A stretch of 32,158 nucleotides of DNA from Bacteroidales bacterium UBA1216 (GCA_002309255.1 DBXI01000069.1:1-32158); one strand, 5' to 3'; counted from the stretch's first letter, positions 7,566 through 14,451 are shown. Numbers and translations are program-made. Notes: generated by a model not told the origin, from the sequence alone.

Positions 7566-7851
7566 CAGCACGGCTATCCACCGCCACACGGAGCGTGACA
7601 GCGTGTATATCCATGACAGCGTGGTTATGCTCGTGAAAGGCGACACGGTATACAAAGACCGATGGCGCACAGAGTACAAACTGGTGGCGGTGCAGGTGAC
7701 GGACACGCTGTATAAGGACAAGGAAGTAATCGTGCAACTGCCACCGGAGCGCTATATACCGCCTTGGGCATGGTGGAGTTTAGGCATCTGCATAGCGATG
7801 GCGGTACTAATAGTGGCAAGAATAATCCTCCGCATCTATCTCGGACGATAG
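7450..7851 (+). CDS. Small lipoprotein with C-terminal membrane helix, unimolecular-spanin-like
   Basis: The 133-residue protein begins with a hydrophobic signal ending in a lipobox (LTLSGC, Cys26). A charged periplasmic stretch follows, with repeated D-S-V-Y/GDTVYKD/TDTLYKD strands. A C-terminal membrane helix (about 107-130, WAWWSLGICIAMAVLIVARI) and a basic tail end the protein. A lipidated N-terminus plus a C-terminal membrane helix in about 130 residues is the architecture of unimolecular spanins such as phage T1 gp11, which bridge the two membranes during lysis. The start lies 116 bases inside the DUF5675-like gene in the +1 frame. The stop overlaps a strong terminator hairpin. The topology is seen directly; a spanin function is inferred. 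Confidence 0.8.
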   Translation: MKRLSLLLMYLTIYLILITLLTLSGCKSKQALVSVPKNDSTAIHRHTERDSVYIHDSVVMLVKGDTVYKDRWRTEYKLVAVQVTDTLYKDKEVIVQLPPERYIPPWAWWSLGICIAMAVLIVARIILRIYLGR

Positions 7852-7869
7852 GTGCGGAGGATGTTTTTC
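7825..7869 (+). terminator. Rho-independent terminator overlapping the end of the lipoprotein gene
   Basis: ATCCTCCGCATCTATC (7825-7840) pairs with GATAGGTGCGGAGGAT (7847-7862), 16 pairs with one G-U, loop TCGGAC, followed by GTTTTTCT. The stop codon of the lipoprotein gene (7849-7851) lies within the right arm. Confidence 0.9.
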
Positions 7870-7911
7870 TAAAACAAAATCCATAAATTCCGCAGTTTCT
7901 TGCCCGAAAAC

Positions 7912-7942
7912 TTGCAAATGTCAATTATTTTTTGTACCTTTG
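7912..7942 (+). promoter_or_regulatory. Bacteroidetes-type promoter
   Basis: TTG at 7912-7914 (in CTTGCAAATGTC) and TACCTTTG at 7935-7942 are 20 bases apart. It points at the gene fragment at 7957-8038 and the truncated membrane protein starting at 8047. Confidence 0.8.
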
Positions 7943-7956
7943 TACAAGTTTGCTGC

Positions 7957-8038
7957 AAACATACAGCCAATGGTCGACAGCTTAAGGCGGTCAAGGCTCT
8001 CCGCAACGGCCACCTGATTATCGTCGGACTGTTACTTT
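7957..8038 (+). pseudogene. Fragment of a secreted-protein C-terminal tail
   Basis: One frame reads HTANGRQLKAVKALRNGHL, then IIVGLLL and a stop at 8038. The segment VKALRNGHLIIV matches the start of the tails on the CBM26 protein (VKRIVNGQLVII), the amylase (AKILRDGRLLIE) and the giant protein (TKYIQNGRLVIE). There is no start codon in this frame after the promoter, and the expected end of the tail (DGKxYNALG) is missing. It looks like the remnant of an exported protein gene whose body was deleted, leaving its last codons next to a promoter. Confidence 0.5.
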
Positions 8039-8046
8039 GATTATTT

Positions 8047-8325
8047 ATGCAACGCAACCTATTGCCTATATTACTGCCTGTTCGCTCAATAGTTTTTCTG
8101 TTGACGTTTGTCGTTTGCGCGCTGATTGCCCGGACGGATGTCAGCGCAATCGGTCATTGGTGGTCGATGATAGCTGTCGTGGTGAACATCCTGACTATTC
8201 TCCTGCTTGTTCATGCCGCACGCCGCAAAGGACAGACTTTCCGGCAACTGATTAACTATCAAAAGGGGCAGACTCGTTGGACGGCTATACTGCTCGTAAC
8301 CTTGTCGTTGCTGGTGAAATTCTGA
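8047..8325 (+). pseudogene. Truncated membrane protein, possibly the N-terminus of a CPBP-type protease family member
   Basis: The frame encodes 92 residues with two or three hydrophobic segments (about 8-25, 36-55, 78-90) and RRKGQTFRQLINYQKGQTRW between them. This resembles the first part of CPBP-family intramembrane proteases, which are normally 230-300 residues, but no catalytic motif is present. The frame stops where it runs into the end of the convergent gene on the other strand. A promoter (7912-7942) lies upstream. Most likely a rearrangement removed the 3' two thirds of the gene. Confidence 0.5.
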
Positions 8326-8933
8326 CCACTGTTGTCGAAGTGCCAGTCGAAGGTGTAGGACTGGTTGTTGTCCTTCGGGTCGGCTTGGTTGCGATAGAGA
8401 TAGATCTTCAGGTTGATACGGAATTTCTTCTCGTTCAGTTCGGTAGGCGGATACCAGTCGAACTCGAGCTTCGTCACATGTGGGCAGCCGTCGTCCTCAA
8501 CGGTACGAATGAGCATCTTACCCGAGCTTTCACCCTGGTTAACCACCTCGTTGATACCACTGTAGGTCGAGGTTACTATCGCCTTACCTTTCGACATCTC
8601 CACATAAGCCGAGCCTTTGCCACCGGAGTAATCTTTGTTCTCCGAATCATCGGCACTGCGCTTGGAATACGCCTTGGCGATCGTTACTGTTCCACTTTCA
8701 GCGACACCGTTCTTTGTGATGTTGTCAATGTAGATGTAACTCATCTTGTGCACATAGTAGTCATTGCCCTTGCCGTAGGCATAGACGGGCACTACGAAGT
8801 GAATCACATCCTGCCCGGTTGCCATCACCGAGTAGTGGTTCTGTTTCTCCAGATAGTCATTTGCCTTTGCATTTTTCGGCATCAAGAACAAAGAGCAAAG
8901 AATGAGAATCAATATAGATAAATTGTGTTTCAT
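8259..8933 (-). pseudogene. Secreted protein truncated at its C-terminus
   Basis: The start is taken as the ATG at 8933, which gives a signal peptide MKHNLSILILILCSLFLMPK ending near NAKA and follows a promoter at 8969-8999. Earlier in-frame starts would lie inside or upstream of that promoter. The mature part is beta-rich (HFVVPVYAYGKGNDYYVHKM, GTVTIAKAYSKRSADDSE), and a segment reads FDWYPPTELNEKKFRINLKI. After NSGQNFTS the frame continues into the antisense of the truncated membrane gene for roughly 16 codons and stops at 8259. The shape suggests the N-terminal region of a larger Bacteroidales surface protein cut by a deletion or rearrangement. Function is unknown. Confidence 0.55.
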
Positions 8934-8968
8934 ATATGTTGTTGTTATCGTCTGCACGAATTTTCGCT

Positions 8969-8999
8969 CAAAGTTACGAAAAAAAAATGAAATTTGCAA
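8969..8999 (-). promoter_or_regulatory. Bacteroidetes-type promoter for the truncated secreted gene
   Basis: On the minus strand TTGCAAAT (8992-8999) and TAACTTTG (8969-8976) are about 20 bases apart, roughly 36 bases before the ATG at 8933. Confidence 0.8.
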
Positions 9000-9071
9000 G
9001 GATTTGGGGAAGAAAAGTTGGAAAAAGTGAGATATTGAAGGGAAAAGAGGCGGATTTTCGTCAACCAACAT

Positions 9072-9339
9072 TCAGTTCGTTCGAGTGAAACGAGATAAGA
9101 ATTGCCCAAAAATAATCCAGAATACGATGGATACAATTCAGTCAATTACCCACGAATTATCGACAATTATGAAAACAACCCAAATAGACCCTGAATCAAT
9201 GAAAAACTACTCACCGAAGACAAGCTGCGATGAGTAGTTATCTGCTATGAACCGCGTTGGGCAAGGGAATCGGCGAAGTAGTCGACTAACCCCTCCCCAG
9301 CATTCCTTAAATGGGGTCCCCGGAATTATTGTTATGGGA
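9072..9339. other. Intergenic stretch with a 36-codon frame, a small inverted repeat and a GGGGTCCCC palindrome
   Basis: No convincing gene was seen. A 36-codon frame from ATG 9127 to TAG 9237 (MDTIQSITHELSTIMKT and so on) has no recognisable domain. AACTACTCA and TGAGTAGTT around 9205-9240 can form a hairpin. GGGGTCCCCG at 9313-9322, read on the minus strand, is followed by an AT-containing stretch and GGGGAG. That resembles the beginning of the structured element at 6865 and 12425, but the rest is not conserved. Confidence 0.4.
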
Positions 9340-9534
9340 TTACATCGTGGCGGTGAGGAAGGTGGCGTTGCCGAAGATGTAGAGGACATTCTCGGAGGCG
9401 GGGACGAGGAGCGCCTCACGCACTTTTGCGGCTTTCTCTGACGAGGCTTGTGCATAGACGAACTTATTGGTTATCTGCACCGCAGCACTACGCAGCACTT
9501 GACGTAGTAGCACTGGATTGACCTTCTTTTTCAT
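9340..9534 (-). CDS. Small hypothetical protein
   Basis: The start is chosen at the ATG at 9534 (MKKKVNPVLLRQVLRSA), which gives about 64 residues; an ATG nine bases upstream is also possible. The product has an amphipathic basic N-terminus, a helical middle (SSEKAAKVREALLVPASENV) and a hydrophobic end (LYIFGNATFLTATM). No domain was recognised. The composition is protein-like and it is the best frame in the region, but no clear promoter supports it. Confidence 0.4.
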   Translation of the reverse strand: MKKKVNPVLLRQVLRSAAVQITNKFVYAQASSEKAAKVREALLVPASENVLYIFGNATFLTATM

Positions 9535-9612
9535 CATTCGCACCGATATGCAATATTAGTGGGCGGTTAATTCTAATAGAAGTGTTATTTCCTTCGTTAA
9601 AATGCAGTACGT

Positions 9613-10545
9613 TTATAGTTCCACTGCCGGCCAGCCGTAGTCCTGGTAATAGCGGAAGTTCAGTTCATGGATGCGGATATAGTAGCGCAATTGCTCGGCA
9701 CGAACGTACTCACGCACTTTCTCGTTGGCATGCATAGCCTGGTACACGTCATAACGCGTACCGAATATGCGTTGGGCACTTGGCTGGTTGCCGGCGCCGT
9801 CCTCTACGCGCTCAAAAGCGGATACATACAACGCTCCGTCCGCCTCGCTTATGGTCAGCTTGCCAGGATGGCTTCCGCCTGAAACGGTCTTGAGTGTATC
9901 GCCGGCAATCTGATAGTTGAACACCCGGAAGTCGCCCCATACGTATTCGCTGCCGTCCTCACCGTTCTCCTCGTTCACAATCATCAGCACAGGTATGCAC
10001 AGGTCGCCCTGCAAGTAATGTGCACCTATCTCGCGCGTAAGATAGTCGTATATAGCCTCGCGCACCTGCTGCTCGTGGCGGTTAATGGCTATGTGACGAA
10101 TGCAGTCGGCTTTGTGTCCGTCGAAGTCCGCCATGAGCCACTTGCCGTTCACACGCTCCATCAGCATGCTGTGCTCTTCGATGTCGGAGGTCTCATCAAA
10201 CGAACCATCCTCCCATTTCTGTCGCACAAGGATAGTAGCGACTGCATGTGTGGCATCGGTCTTTTTGACGGACAACACTTCGTAGTCGGCTATCGTGCCA
10301 CCGTTATCGGTGACGAAATAATAGAGCCACTCGTGATCCATCGCTTCAAACTCCGGCAGACGATAGAACATCGTGTCCAGCACGGCATAGAAATCGCTCG
10401 TCATGTAGTCGCGCGACTTCTCCAATAACTCATGGTCAGGGATATACGCACAGAGTTCGTTCGCACGCTGCTTGAGCTGCTTTTCGGAATCGGTGCATGC
10501 TACAAATAGCAATGCGGCAGTTAGGATAACACAAATTCTTTTCAT
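9613..10545 (-). CDS. Lipoprotein of unknown function
   Basis: The 310-residue protein has a lipoprotein signal with lipobox FVAC (Cys17), so it is probably anchored in a membrane facing the periplasm. Residues about 40-150 (YMTSDFYAVLDTMFYRL, WEDGS, VNGKWLMADFDG) resemble the NTF2/SnoaL-like fold of DUF3828-type lipoproteins. A second half with IPVLMIVNEENG, YVWGDFRVFNY and SGGSHPGKLTIS looks like a related repeat of that fold. Its start codon overlaps the stop of the VanX-type gene by four bases, so the two are translationally coupled. The role is unknown; the pairing suggests a cell-envelope function. Confidence 0.8.
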   Translation of the reverse strand: MKRICVILTAALLFVACTDSEKQLKQRANELCAYIPDHELLEKSRDYMTSDFYAVLDTMFYRLPEFEAMDHEWLYYFVTDNGGTIADYEVLSVKKTDATHAVATILVRQKWEDGSFDETSDIEEHSMLMERVNGKWLMADFDGHKADCIRHIAINRHEQQVREAIYDYLTREIGAHYLQGDLCIPVLMIVNEENGEDGSEYVWGDFRVFNYQIAGDTLKTVSGGSHPGKLTISEADGALYVSAFERVEDGAGNQPSAQRIFGTRYDVYQAMHANEKVREYVRAEQLRYYIRIHELNFRYYQDYGWPAVEL

Positions 10546-11237
10546 TTTATCGGAAAATCAAAATAGGTGTCTGGATAGGGTTCGTTGGCGAGGGTGAAAT
10601 GCCACCACTCGCTGTCGATGCCTTCGAAGCCGTGGCGCTCCATCGCATTGCGGAGAACAAGACGGTTTTCAGACTGTCTGTACAGCGGGCATGGATAGTC
10701 GGGGTGACTCTCATCGCCGAACCAGTCGAAGGGCGAACCCATATCGAGTTCCTTGCCGGTAGCGGCATCAATAAGCGTGAGGTCCACCGTCGAGCCACGG
10801 CTGTGACTGGAGCGGGCATAGATGTAGCCCTGCTCAAACAGCAGACTCTTGTCCACCATCGGATAAAAGACCGCTTTCATCGCCGTGTCCTGGATATCCT
10901 CCGCCCAGCGGATGAAATGATTCACGGCGCGTTGCGGACGATAGGTGTCCCATATCTTGATACGGTAGCCGTGTGCTTTCAGTTCATCGTTCACAGCCTT
11001 CAGCGAATCGGCTGCCTGACGCGTCATCAGCGCCAGCGGACGTTCGTATCCGTCAATACGCGCACCCACGAAATTGTAGGTGCTGTAATAGCGGATCTCA
11101 AGAATAACATCGGGTATCACTTCGGTCACTTCAACGAAGTCCGAAAGGTCATAGATGGGGTCAACTGTCTGTTGCTGTTTCTGTGTGCAAGCGGTCAGCG
11201 TTAATACCGCTAAGAGGGTAATAAAGATCCTTTTCAT
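10542..11237 (-). CDS. D-Ala-D-Ala dipeptidase (VanX/DdpX family) lipoprotein
   Basis: The 231-residue protein has a lipobox LTAC (Cys17). Zinc ligands and catalytic residues of the VanX family are visible: Arg100 in DTYRP, His145 and Asp152 in SSHSRGSTVD, Glu210 as general base and His213 in SEWWH. The family hydrolyses D-Ala-D-Ala. Lipidation would place this enzyme in the periplasm, where it would more likely recycle peptidoglycan fragments than confer glycopeptide resistance, and no vanH or vanA partner lies nearby. It overlaps the following lipoprotein gene by four bases. The cupin gene upstream is transcribed in the same direction after a gap of about 80 bases. Confidence 0.92.
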   Translation of the reverse strand: MKRIFITLLAVLTLTACTQKQQQTVDPIYDLSDFVEVTEVIPDVILEIRYYSTYNFVGARIDGYERPLALMTRQAADSLKAVNDELKAHGYRIKIWDTYRPQRAVNHFIRWAEDIQDTAMKAVFYPMVDKSLLFEQGYIYARSSHSRGSTVDLTLIDAATGKELDMGSPFDWFGDESHPDYPCPLYRQSENRLVLRNAMERHGFEGIDSEWWHFTLANEPYPDTYFDFPIK

Positions 11238-11316
11238 AAGTTATTTATACATCAAAGAAGCCTAATTGCGAAATAGCTGTCAGCATCCTATTCACATAGC
11301 CGCTGTCGGGCTCGGA

Positions 11317-11724
11317 CTATCTATGTTTATTTTGATTCAGTTGGGCCAAGAGTTCGAGACCGGCGGTGACTTCCGGATGCTGGATGGTGATGGTTTGCCC
11401 GGGCGTGGAGACGTAGAACATGTTCAGTATGACCGGTTTCGTGCCTCTGTTCTCGCCACGATGGATGGTGTCGACCACTTCAACGATGGCTTCACCCTCA
11501 TGGAAGGTGCGTTCGTTGCCATTGGGGCAGACGATGGTCAGTTCGCCTTGCTCGACGATGCCGTAGTTGATGACTGTGTGGTGATGCCAGCCGGTTTTTG
11601 CGCCGACAGGGAACACCATACGGGAAACTACCAGTTCAGGGTGCTCCTTCGGATAGTTGGGCAATGCGACTCCGTCCCAACTCTGTGTGCTACGCAGCAA
11701 TTCTGTTGTCTTGATTTCCGCCAT
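11317..11724 (-). CDS. Small cupin-domain protein
   Basis: The 135-residue protein is one cupin barrel. The first motif reads GAKTGWHHHTVINYGIVEQG (residues 41-60) with metal-ligand histidines 47-49, and the second includes IHRGENRGTKPVILNMFYV with His88. The usual glutamate of motif 1 is replaced in the NYG segment, so metal binding may differ. There is no signal peptide, so it is cytoplasmic. A well-formed promoter lies about 30 bases upstream. The substrate is unknown; small cupins of this type include sugar-binding and dioxygenase-like proteins. Confidence 0.85.
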   Translation of the reverse strand: MAEIKTTELLRSTQSWDGVALPNYPKEHPELVVSRMVFPVGAKTGWHHHTVINYGIVEQGELTIVCPNGNERTFHEGEAIVEVVDTIHRGENRGTKPVILNMFYVSTPGQTITIQHPEVTAGLELLAQLNQNKHR

Positions 11725-11752
11725 AATCCTTATAATTTATTGAACGCGTGTG

Positions 11753-11783
11753 CAAAGATACGAAATTATTTAGACATTTGCAA
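11753..11783 (-). promoter_or_regulatory. Bacteroidetes-type promoter for the cupin gene
   Basis: On the minus strand TTGCAAATG (11775-11783) and TATCTTTG (11753-11760) are correctly spaced, about 30 bases upstream of the ATG at 11724. Confidence 0.85.
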
Positions 11784-11805
11784 GTGTTTGGGCTGTATTT
11801 TGATG

Positions 11806-11954
11806 AAAAAGGAACAAGTATTTTGATTCTGCAATGTGAAAAGGAACAAGTCAAGGGTGTGGAGAGTTGGAGACAAGTGGTATAGTAAGTTGGAGATTTA
11901 GCTTGTTCCTTTTTGTGTGATGGCCGGGGCGTTCTTGTGAAAAAAGGAACAAGC
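11806..11954. repeat. Four copies of AAAAGGAACAAG, two forming a 14-bp hairpin
   Basis: The sequence AAAAGGAACAAG occurs directly at 11807-11818, 11839-11850 and 11942-11953. It occurs inverted at 11902-11913. GCTTGTTCCTTTTT (11901-11914) is perfectly complementary to AAAAAGGAACAAGC (11941-11954), giving a 14-bp stem with a 26-base loop. The stem runs from A/T-rich to G/C and could terminate transcription in either direction. Confidence 0.8.
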
Positions 11955-12325
11955 CAGTGATGATGGGGGGGCGGTTCAGGTTTTTTTGGAGGGAATTTTC
12001 ATCGACAACCCACCCGAAGATGTCAGTTAGGCGCTGGCAGAGGTCGCGCAGTGAGTGGTTGAGGCAATAATCTTTGAATTCTGGGTCGCCTTTCTTGCGT
12101 TCGGCGAGGTAGCGTCGCACATCGGAGTACTTACCTTGACGCGGAGTGCCCCAGATGTCGTCGGGCGAAGACTGGGCGGCATCAGATGTCGGGTTAACAG
12201 ACGAGCCACCCCACTGCACGTCGCTTGCGGGGACCCCGGACGGAGTGAGTGTTACAGACTCGGGGTTGAAGCGGATGTTGAGATCCTCGATGAGACGGAT
12301 AACGTCGTCTTTTTTTTGTTTTCAT
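11851..12325 (-). pseudogene. Hypothetical gene interrupted at an A8 run (possible slippage site)
   Basis: A well-placed ATG at 12325 gives MKTKKRRYPS and soon stops. Removing one base from the run of eight A residues (12310-12317) joins it to a long frame reading MKTKKDDVIRLIEDLNIRFN. That frame continues with PESVTLTPSGVPASDVQWGG, then SSPDDIWGTPRQGKYSDVRR and HSLRDLCQRLTDIFGWVVDE. Without the change the only in-frame ATG is at 12219, mid-protein. The last 35 or so residues, after a G7 run (11965-11971), overlap an inverted repeat and look unlike the rest, so the original stop may have been near 11965. No family was recognised. It is either a broken gene or one expressed by slippage on the A run. 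Confidence 0.55.
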
Positions 12326-12334
12326 TGTTTTGTT

Positions 12335-12425
12335 GGCAAATGGTGCTTAGCAGATTTCGCTAGGCGAAATAGGGCGCACCATTGCCTCCGCTTCTCCCCA
12401 AAAATTGCAATTTTTTGGGGGGCCC
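12335..12425 (-). ncRNA. Structured intergenic element, copy 2 (three helices)
   Basis: Read on the minus strand: hairpin P1 CCCCAAAAAATT..AATTTTTGGGG (12396-12420), linker AGAAGCGGA, outer helix P2 GGCAATGGTGC (12376-12386) with GCACCATTTGCC (12335-12346), and inner hairpin P3 ATTTCGC (12364-12370) with GCGAAAT (12354-12360). The P2 bulge is in the same place as in copy 1 at 6865-6952. Joining segments are also alike (CTGCTAA here, CTGTTA there). P2 and P3 differ in sequence but remain paired. It lies downstream of the porin gene in the same sense and directly before the start of the frameshifted gene. Confidence 0.6.
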
Positions 12426-12442
12426 TTTGATGGCGGGAAGGG

Positions 12443-12517
12443 TTACTTCTTAGCCCTATGGTTACGATTATTTCTTATCCCTTTGGTCACGATTATTTCT
12501 TATCCCTTCGGGAACGA
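12443..12517. repeat. 25-bp tandem repeat, three units, abutting the porin stop codon
   Basis: Units at 12443-12467, 12468-12492 and 12493-12517 follow the pattern TTATTTCTTATCCCTTTGGT plus CACGA, with a few changes in unit 1. The next unit would begin TTATTTGTAG at 12518, which is the reverse complement of the last codons and stop of the porin. There are no spacers between units, so this is not a CRISPR. Confidence 0.88.
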
Positions 12518-14389
12518 TTATTTGTAGAAGTGCCAGGCGAGGCCGGCGCGGAAGACGGGCGGGTTGAGAGGGTAGCCGGGCATGGAGAAGTAGTTCGGAT
12601 CCATGAAGTGGCCGTTGAGGTGCTGGTACTCGGCGAAGAAACGCAGGCGGATCAGGCGGACGTAGAAGTTGGCATAGACATTGATGACGGGGTAGTTGCC
12701 GACCAGCGTCCGGCCGTCGCCGTCCGTCTGCAGGCAGAACTGCGAGGTGGCAGGGCACAGCAGAGGGGCATAGTACGCCGTGTGATAACGGACATTGACG
12801 CCGAACTGGGCATCCATGGCACGACGGAACCAGCTGCCGTGGTAGTACAGGTTGCTGTACAAGGCGATGTCGGGCAGAGGAAGGATAGCATTGGACGAGT
12901 GCTGCCAGACGACGTTGTTCTCCCAGTTGACCCACGGTGTGGTGAGGTCGAGGTGGGCATTGACGGCTATGACCTGCACGTTGCCGTCGTGCTGCTGCGG
13001 GAGGCCTTTGCTGTCGAAGTAAATAAGGCGGGTGATGTTCTCAAAGTTGACATCGACGGCAGGTTTGACCCACGTAGTGGGATAAGCGACCTGTCCGCCG
13101 ACGAAGAAACGGTAGGTCTTGCCGAACGAGTTATCCCAGCGGAAATGGTTGGATGAGTAGTGCTGGAGGTAGTAGGAGGGCGTCTGGTTGCGGACATAGG
13201 CGCGGGCGTTGAGCGTCAGGCTGTCCTTGCCCAGACGGAAGCCGGCATCGACATGGCCGTTGACCTGAAACTCGCCGATCTTATAGCCGACGACGCAGAC
13301 CTCGCCGTTGAAATCGTAGTGGACGTAGCGGTTCTGGCGCATGTAGAGCGCTCCGCCGACGAAGGTGTTGTTGACCCAATGGAAGGACTCGCCCAAGGTG
13401 TCGTCCTGCATGGTGTAACGTTGCGCCTCGTTGCGGGCATAGACATCGAAGCCGAAACGCAGCACGCGGTTGAACTCCTCGTGGAACGTGACATCGAGGG
13501 TGTTGGTGATGGTGAGCACCGCAGCGGTGTCAGTCGTGGTGGAGTGCAGGGTGTCGAAGGTGTTGGTATAGAAACCCTGCTTGGCCTGCTTCTCGACATA
13601 GCGCTTGGTTGCCTCCTGGATATCGAAGGCGTGGCGTATAGTGATCAGCGGTACGCTGTCCGCGGACTTGAAGGTGTAGGAGTGGTTGACGTAACCTGCC
13701 AGATAGCGGACGCCGGACATGGCGGAGAGGTTGACATCCATATCCTCGGGGTTGAGTGCTCCGCCGAGGTCGGAGGGGTTGGCGAGTCCTCCGTTCTCGA
13801 AGTTAGAGAGTGTGGCGAAGTTGAACGCGCCGTGGATAGCGTAGTTCTCGCCGCTGTAGGAGAGGAACGCGTCGCCGTTGACGGTCTTCGCCTCCTGCGA
13901 GGCGTAGTGACCGATAGAGTTGAAGTAGTTGATCTGCGCGCCGACATTCAGGTCCTCGCGGATATTTCCGGAGAGCAGGAGCTCGAGGTCGTTCTCCTCG
14001 CGGTAGGTCTTGAAGCCCTTGCGGTAGGAGATGGTAGAGAACGGCAGGTTCGTCCGGAAGAATCGCGTCTGCGCGGGCGTGATCAGATAAGGTGCATACG
14101 CATGCACGAAGGGATTGTCCGTCGGTGTCCGGCGGTCAAAGAAGAGCTTGGACTGGATGGGTGAGACGAAGTTGCCGTTGTAGGAACTGGCGATGCTGTA
14201 GTCGTTGATGGGTGTGTGCATCGGGAAGTTGAGGTGGAGGGTGTCATCAACGGTGGGCAGGGTGTCGGGGGTGATGAGCACAGGAGAGAAATGCCACGTC
14301 CGCAGAGCGGGCGCTGGCATTTTCTCCTTAGCTGCCGCCGTTGTGGCGACGAGCAAGATACAAGCGATGATGAATAGTTTTTTAGTCAA
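12518..14389 (-). CDS. Putative outer-membrane porin (Porin_10-like beta-barrel)
   Basis: The 623-residue protein has a signal peptide (MTKKLFIIACILLVATTAAA). A long series of alternating aromatic/polar strands follows, typical of a beta-barrel, ending in an aromatic terminal strand (FRAGLAWHFYK). The segments DDTLHLNFPMHTP, PFSTISYRKGFK and LELLLSGNIREDLNVGAQIN match the putative porin family common in Bacteroidales. Its substrate is unknown. It sits alone: upstream lies a 400-base structured region, downstream a 25-bp tandem repeat and the second structured element. A long helix ending in a T-rich run about 60 bases before the start could affect its expression. Confidence 0.85.
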   Translation of the reverse strand: MTKKLFIIACILLVATTAAAKEKMPAPALRTWHFSPVLITPDTLPTVDDTLHLNFPMHTPINDYSIASSYNGNFVSPIQSKLFFDRRTPTDNPFVHAYAPYLITPAQTRFFRTNLPFSTISYRKGFKTYREENDLELLLSGNIREDLNVGAQINYFNSIGHYASQEAKTVNGDAFLSYSGENYAIHGAFNFATLSNFENGGLANPSDLGGALNPEDMDVNLSAMSGVRYLAGYVNHSYTFKSADSVPLITIRHAFDIQEATKRYVEKQAKQGFYTNTFDTLHSTTTDTAAVLTITNTLDVTFHEEFNRVLRFGFDVYARNEAQRYTMQDDTLGESFHWVNNTFVGGALYMRQNRYVHYDFNGEVCVVGYKIGEFQVNGHVDAGFRLGKDSLTLNARAYVRNQTPSYYLQHYSSNHFRWDNSFGKTYRFFVGGQVAYPTTWVKPAVDVNFENITRLIYFDSKGLPQQHDGNVQVIAVNAHLDLTTPWVNWENNVVWQHSSNAILPLPDIALYSNLYYHGSWFRRAMDAQFGVNVRYHTAYYAPLLCPATSQFCLQTDGDGRTLVGNYPVINVYANFYVRLIRLRFFAEYQHLNGHFMDPNYFSMPGYPLNPPVFRAGLAWHFYK

Positions 14390-14451
14390 AAATTACCAAA
14401 AATTATTCAAAAATTGCTAATGAGTTAGGTTAAACAAAAACCTTAAAAACC

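Noticed and set aside
12229..12239. GGGGACCCC as another copy of the structured element
   Set aside because: It lies within the coding frame of the frameshifted gene (codons for SGVPAS) and is not followed by the element's helices.
12443..12517. Regular 25-bp repeats as a possible CRISPR array
   Set aside because: The units are contiguous with no spacers, and there are no cas genes.
13160..14164. A 334-residue plus-strand frame opposite the porin gene
   Set aside because: It is a low-complexity Val/Gly/Glu/Asp-rich shadow of the porin coding sequence.
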